A stretch of 24,228 nucleotides of DNA from NCBI GenBank assembly GCA_036521875.1, contig DATDGX010000188.1:1-24228 (forward strand), read 5' to 3'. Both the position numbers and the translations under genes were made by a program. Below are positions 23,383 to 24,228 of the stretch, one piece after another (the stretch's first letter is position 1; every line of letters begins with the position of its first letter). The notes beneath the pieces are model-generated. The model was not told where the DNA came from and ran no database searches. It was given only the letters and a program-made list of their open reading frames with translations. This stretch comes from DATDGX01 sp036521875 (lineage in GTDB: Bacteria > Desulfobacterota > Binatia > Binatales > Binataceae).

Positions 23383-23829
23383 AACAGATACCGTATAAAG
23401 ACCGCAAGCGTAGCTGCGCTGGGAGTCGTGATCGCGATCGCAGTCGCCGGGTGCGCGACGATGGCGCAGCCGCCGACGCCGCAGCAGCGCGCCAACAAGA
23501 TCGAGCCGATGCTATCCGCGGCCGGCTTCAAGATGACGGTGGCCACCACCGACCAGAAGACGCAGCAGCTTGCCGCGATGCCGCAGCTCTCGATCAAGTA
23601 CTATCCCGACAAGGACGGCAACCCCCAGTATTGGTTCGCAGACTCGCAATTCTGCCACTGCCTCTATACCGGCGGTCAGGCCGCCTACCAGCAGTACAAG
23701 CAGATGCGCTTCCAGCAACATCTCGCCTCGGAGCAGCAAACGACCGCCCAAGAGCAAATGGAAGCCGCGCAGGAAGAGCAGATGGATATGATGAACCCAT
23801 GGGGCGCTGGCCCGATGTGGGTCTACTGA
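23380..23829 (+). CDS. Small predicted lipoprotein
   Basis: Starting at GTG 23380 gives 149 residues with a lipoprotein signal: basic N-terminus (MNRYRIK), a hydrophobic core (8-22) and the lipobox VAGC with Cys25. The rest contains PQQRANKIEPMLSAAGFKMT, a mixed central fold with CHC near residue 90, and a Gln/Glu/Met-rich C-terminal tail (about 105-142) that may be helical. I recognise a general resemblance to short lipoproteins of Gram-negative bacteria but no named family. A longer frame reaches 23191 but has no signal or ribosome site in its first 63 codons. It is divergent from ilvD. Confidence 0.72.
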   Translation: MNRYRIKTASVAALGVVIAIAVAGCATMAQPPTPQQRANKIEPMLSAAGFKMTVATTDQKTQQLAAMPQLSIKYYPDKDGNPQYWFADSQFCHCLYTGGQAAYQQYKQMRFQQHLASEQQTTAQEQMEAAQEEQMDMMNPWGAGPMWVY

Positions 23830-24101
23830 CCGCTCGCGCCGGCCGCATGTTGCTGGTCTAACCGCAGTGACTCAATAGCTATTGCAATAGTCACTCGATA
23901 CTCACGCGCATTCACACGACTTTGCGCAACTTCGAGATCGATCTGACTATTTCCTCCGCCGCGATGGAAGCCACCACACCGACGCTTCATGGAATCGGTA
24001 TCCGGTCTGATTGCGGCTGCCGCGTGGCTCGCGGAGTTGCGGCGGGATAAGGCGTTGCTTGCGCGGCGGTCGTCGGCTAAAGCGTAAGATGTTCGCGGCG
24101 C
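23830..24101. other. Intergenic region before the tRNA
   Basis: About 270 bp with no convincing gene. AGTGACT (23866-23872) pairs with AGTCACT (23889-23895) around a loop made of two overlapping perfect 12-base palindromes (23873-23884 and 23879-23890). The second half is GC-rich, and TAAGAT (24084-24089 region) may be the -10 box of the tRNA. Confidence 0.5.
23866..23895. repeat. Inverted repeat with nested overlapping palindromes
   Basis: The outer arms AGTGACT/AGTCACT flank CAATAGCTATTG and CTATTGCAATAG, which share six bases. The unit alternates CAATAG and CTATTG. It lacks a U tract, so it is not an obvious terminator, and may be a protein-binding site. Confidence 0.45.
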
Positions 24102-24145
24102 GCCCCCTTAGCTCAGATGGATAGAGCACAGGATTCCTAAACTTG
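24102..24145 (+). tRNA. tRNA-Arg(CCU), 5' half only
   Basis: GCCCCCT (24102-24108) is a 5' acceptor arm. A D-arm follows with stem GCTC/GAGC (24111-24114/24124-24127), then an anticodon stem CAGGA (24129-24133) and the loop TTCCTAA (24134-24140), with anticodon CCT at 24136-24138. The expected 3' stem TCCTG reads ACTTG (24141-24145), which leaves an A-A mismatch and a G-T pair, and no T-arm or 3' acceptor arm follows. The tRNA is therefore interrupted at or just after the anticodon loop. A full-length gene on an intact chromosome would need about 34 more bases. Confidence 0.75.
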
Positions 24146-24158
24146 TCCACGACCTTTT

Positions 24159-24228
24159 CTCAGATCACGCCAGATCATATGGTGCAGGAAATATAAGGGT
24201 TTTCAGCGAGCGGATATCATCTCAGATC
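24159..24228. repeat. Short CAGATC direct repeats after the broken tRNA
   Basis: CAGATCA occurs at 24161-24167 and 24171-24177, exactly ten bases apart, and CAGATC again at 24223-24228. The octamer CTCAGATC occurs at 24159-24166 and 24221-24228. Repeats phased by one helical turn next to a tRNA break resemble arm-type sites of recombinases or excisionases, but the tract is very short and cut by the window edge. Confidence 0.35.

Noticed and set aside
24139..24228. Group I intron in tRNA-Arg as a firm call
   Set aside because: AGGAA at 24186-24190 can pair with the exon end TTCCT, but the conserved U-G splice-site pair would be U-A, and too little sequence is present to see the core. Kept only as an alternative.
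1..24228. CRISPR arrays and rRNA genes
   Set aside because: No regularly spaced repeats with unique spacers and no rRNA signature sequences were seen on either strand.

Overview
This is a GC-rich window from a Gram-negative, LPS-type bacterium, shown by an LptD outer-membrane LPS assembly protein and leader-peptide trp control. The mix of proteobacterium-like gene order (trpFBA-accD-folC) with actinobacterium-like accessory enzymes (a decaprenyl-phosphate phosphoribosyltransferase homologue, an ACAD10/11-type phosphotransferase, a mycobacterial-type crotonase) would fit a soil lineage such as Binatota or other Desulfobacterota relatives. That placement is inference and was not tested by any search.

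Positions 1-1830 form a lower-GC, scarred segment: short repeats, two remnants of the same transposase C-terminus, a small membrane zinc-ribbon protein broken by a one-base frameshift in a run of eight T, a strong bidirectional hairpin, an unrecognised minus-strand gene and a small membrane protein. From 1838 the character changes to a ten-gene, tightly packed plus-strand operon: a trp promoter, a Trp-codon leader peptide (trpL) with a classical attenuator, then trpE, trpG, trpD, trpC, trpF, trpB, trpA, accD, folC and lptD, ending at a bidirectional terminator near 13628-13680. All seven trp polypeptides are present as separate genes, giving the complete chorismate-to-tryptophan route.

The second half is a set of short transcription units: a minus-strand UbiA-family prenyltransferase (13684-14550), a 480-bp intergenic region with an operator-like inverted repeat and RNA-like stems, an APH-family kinase plus crotonase (probably acyl-CoA/fatty acid metabolism), an Nmad3-like protein divergent from a NUDIX hydrolase across a perfect 16-bp palindrome, an ABC-2 exporter pair, an M48-like secreted metalloprotease, ilvD (branched-chain amino acids), and a small lipoprotein. 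The window closes with the 5' half of a tRNA-Arg(CCU) gene that is interrupted at its anticodon stem-loop, probably the edge of an inserted element.

The most interesting items are the trp attenuator with a possibly leaderless leader peptide, the interrupted tRNA-Arg with 10-bp-phased direct repeats next to it, the Nmad3/NUDIX divergent pair, and the frameshifted zinc-ribbon protein. No CRISPR array, rRNA gene or intact mobile element is visible.
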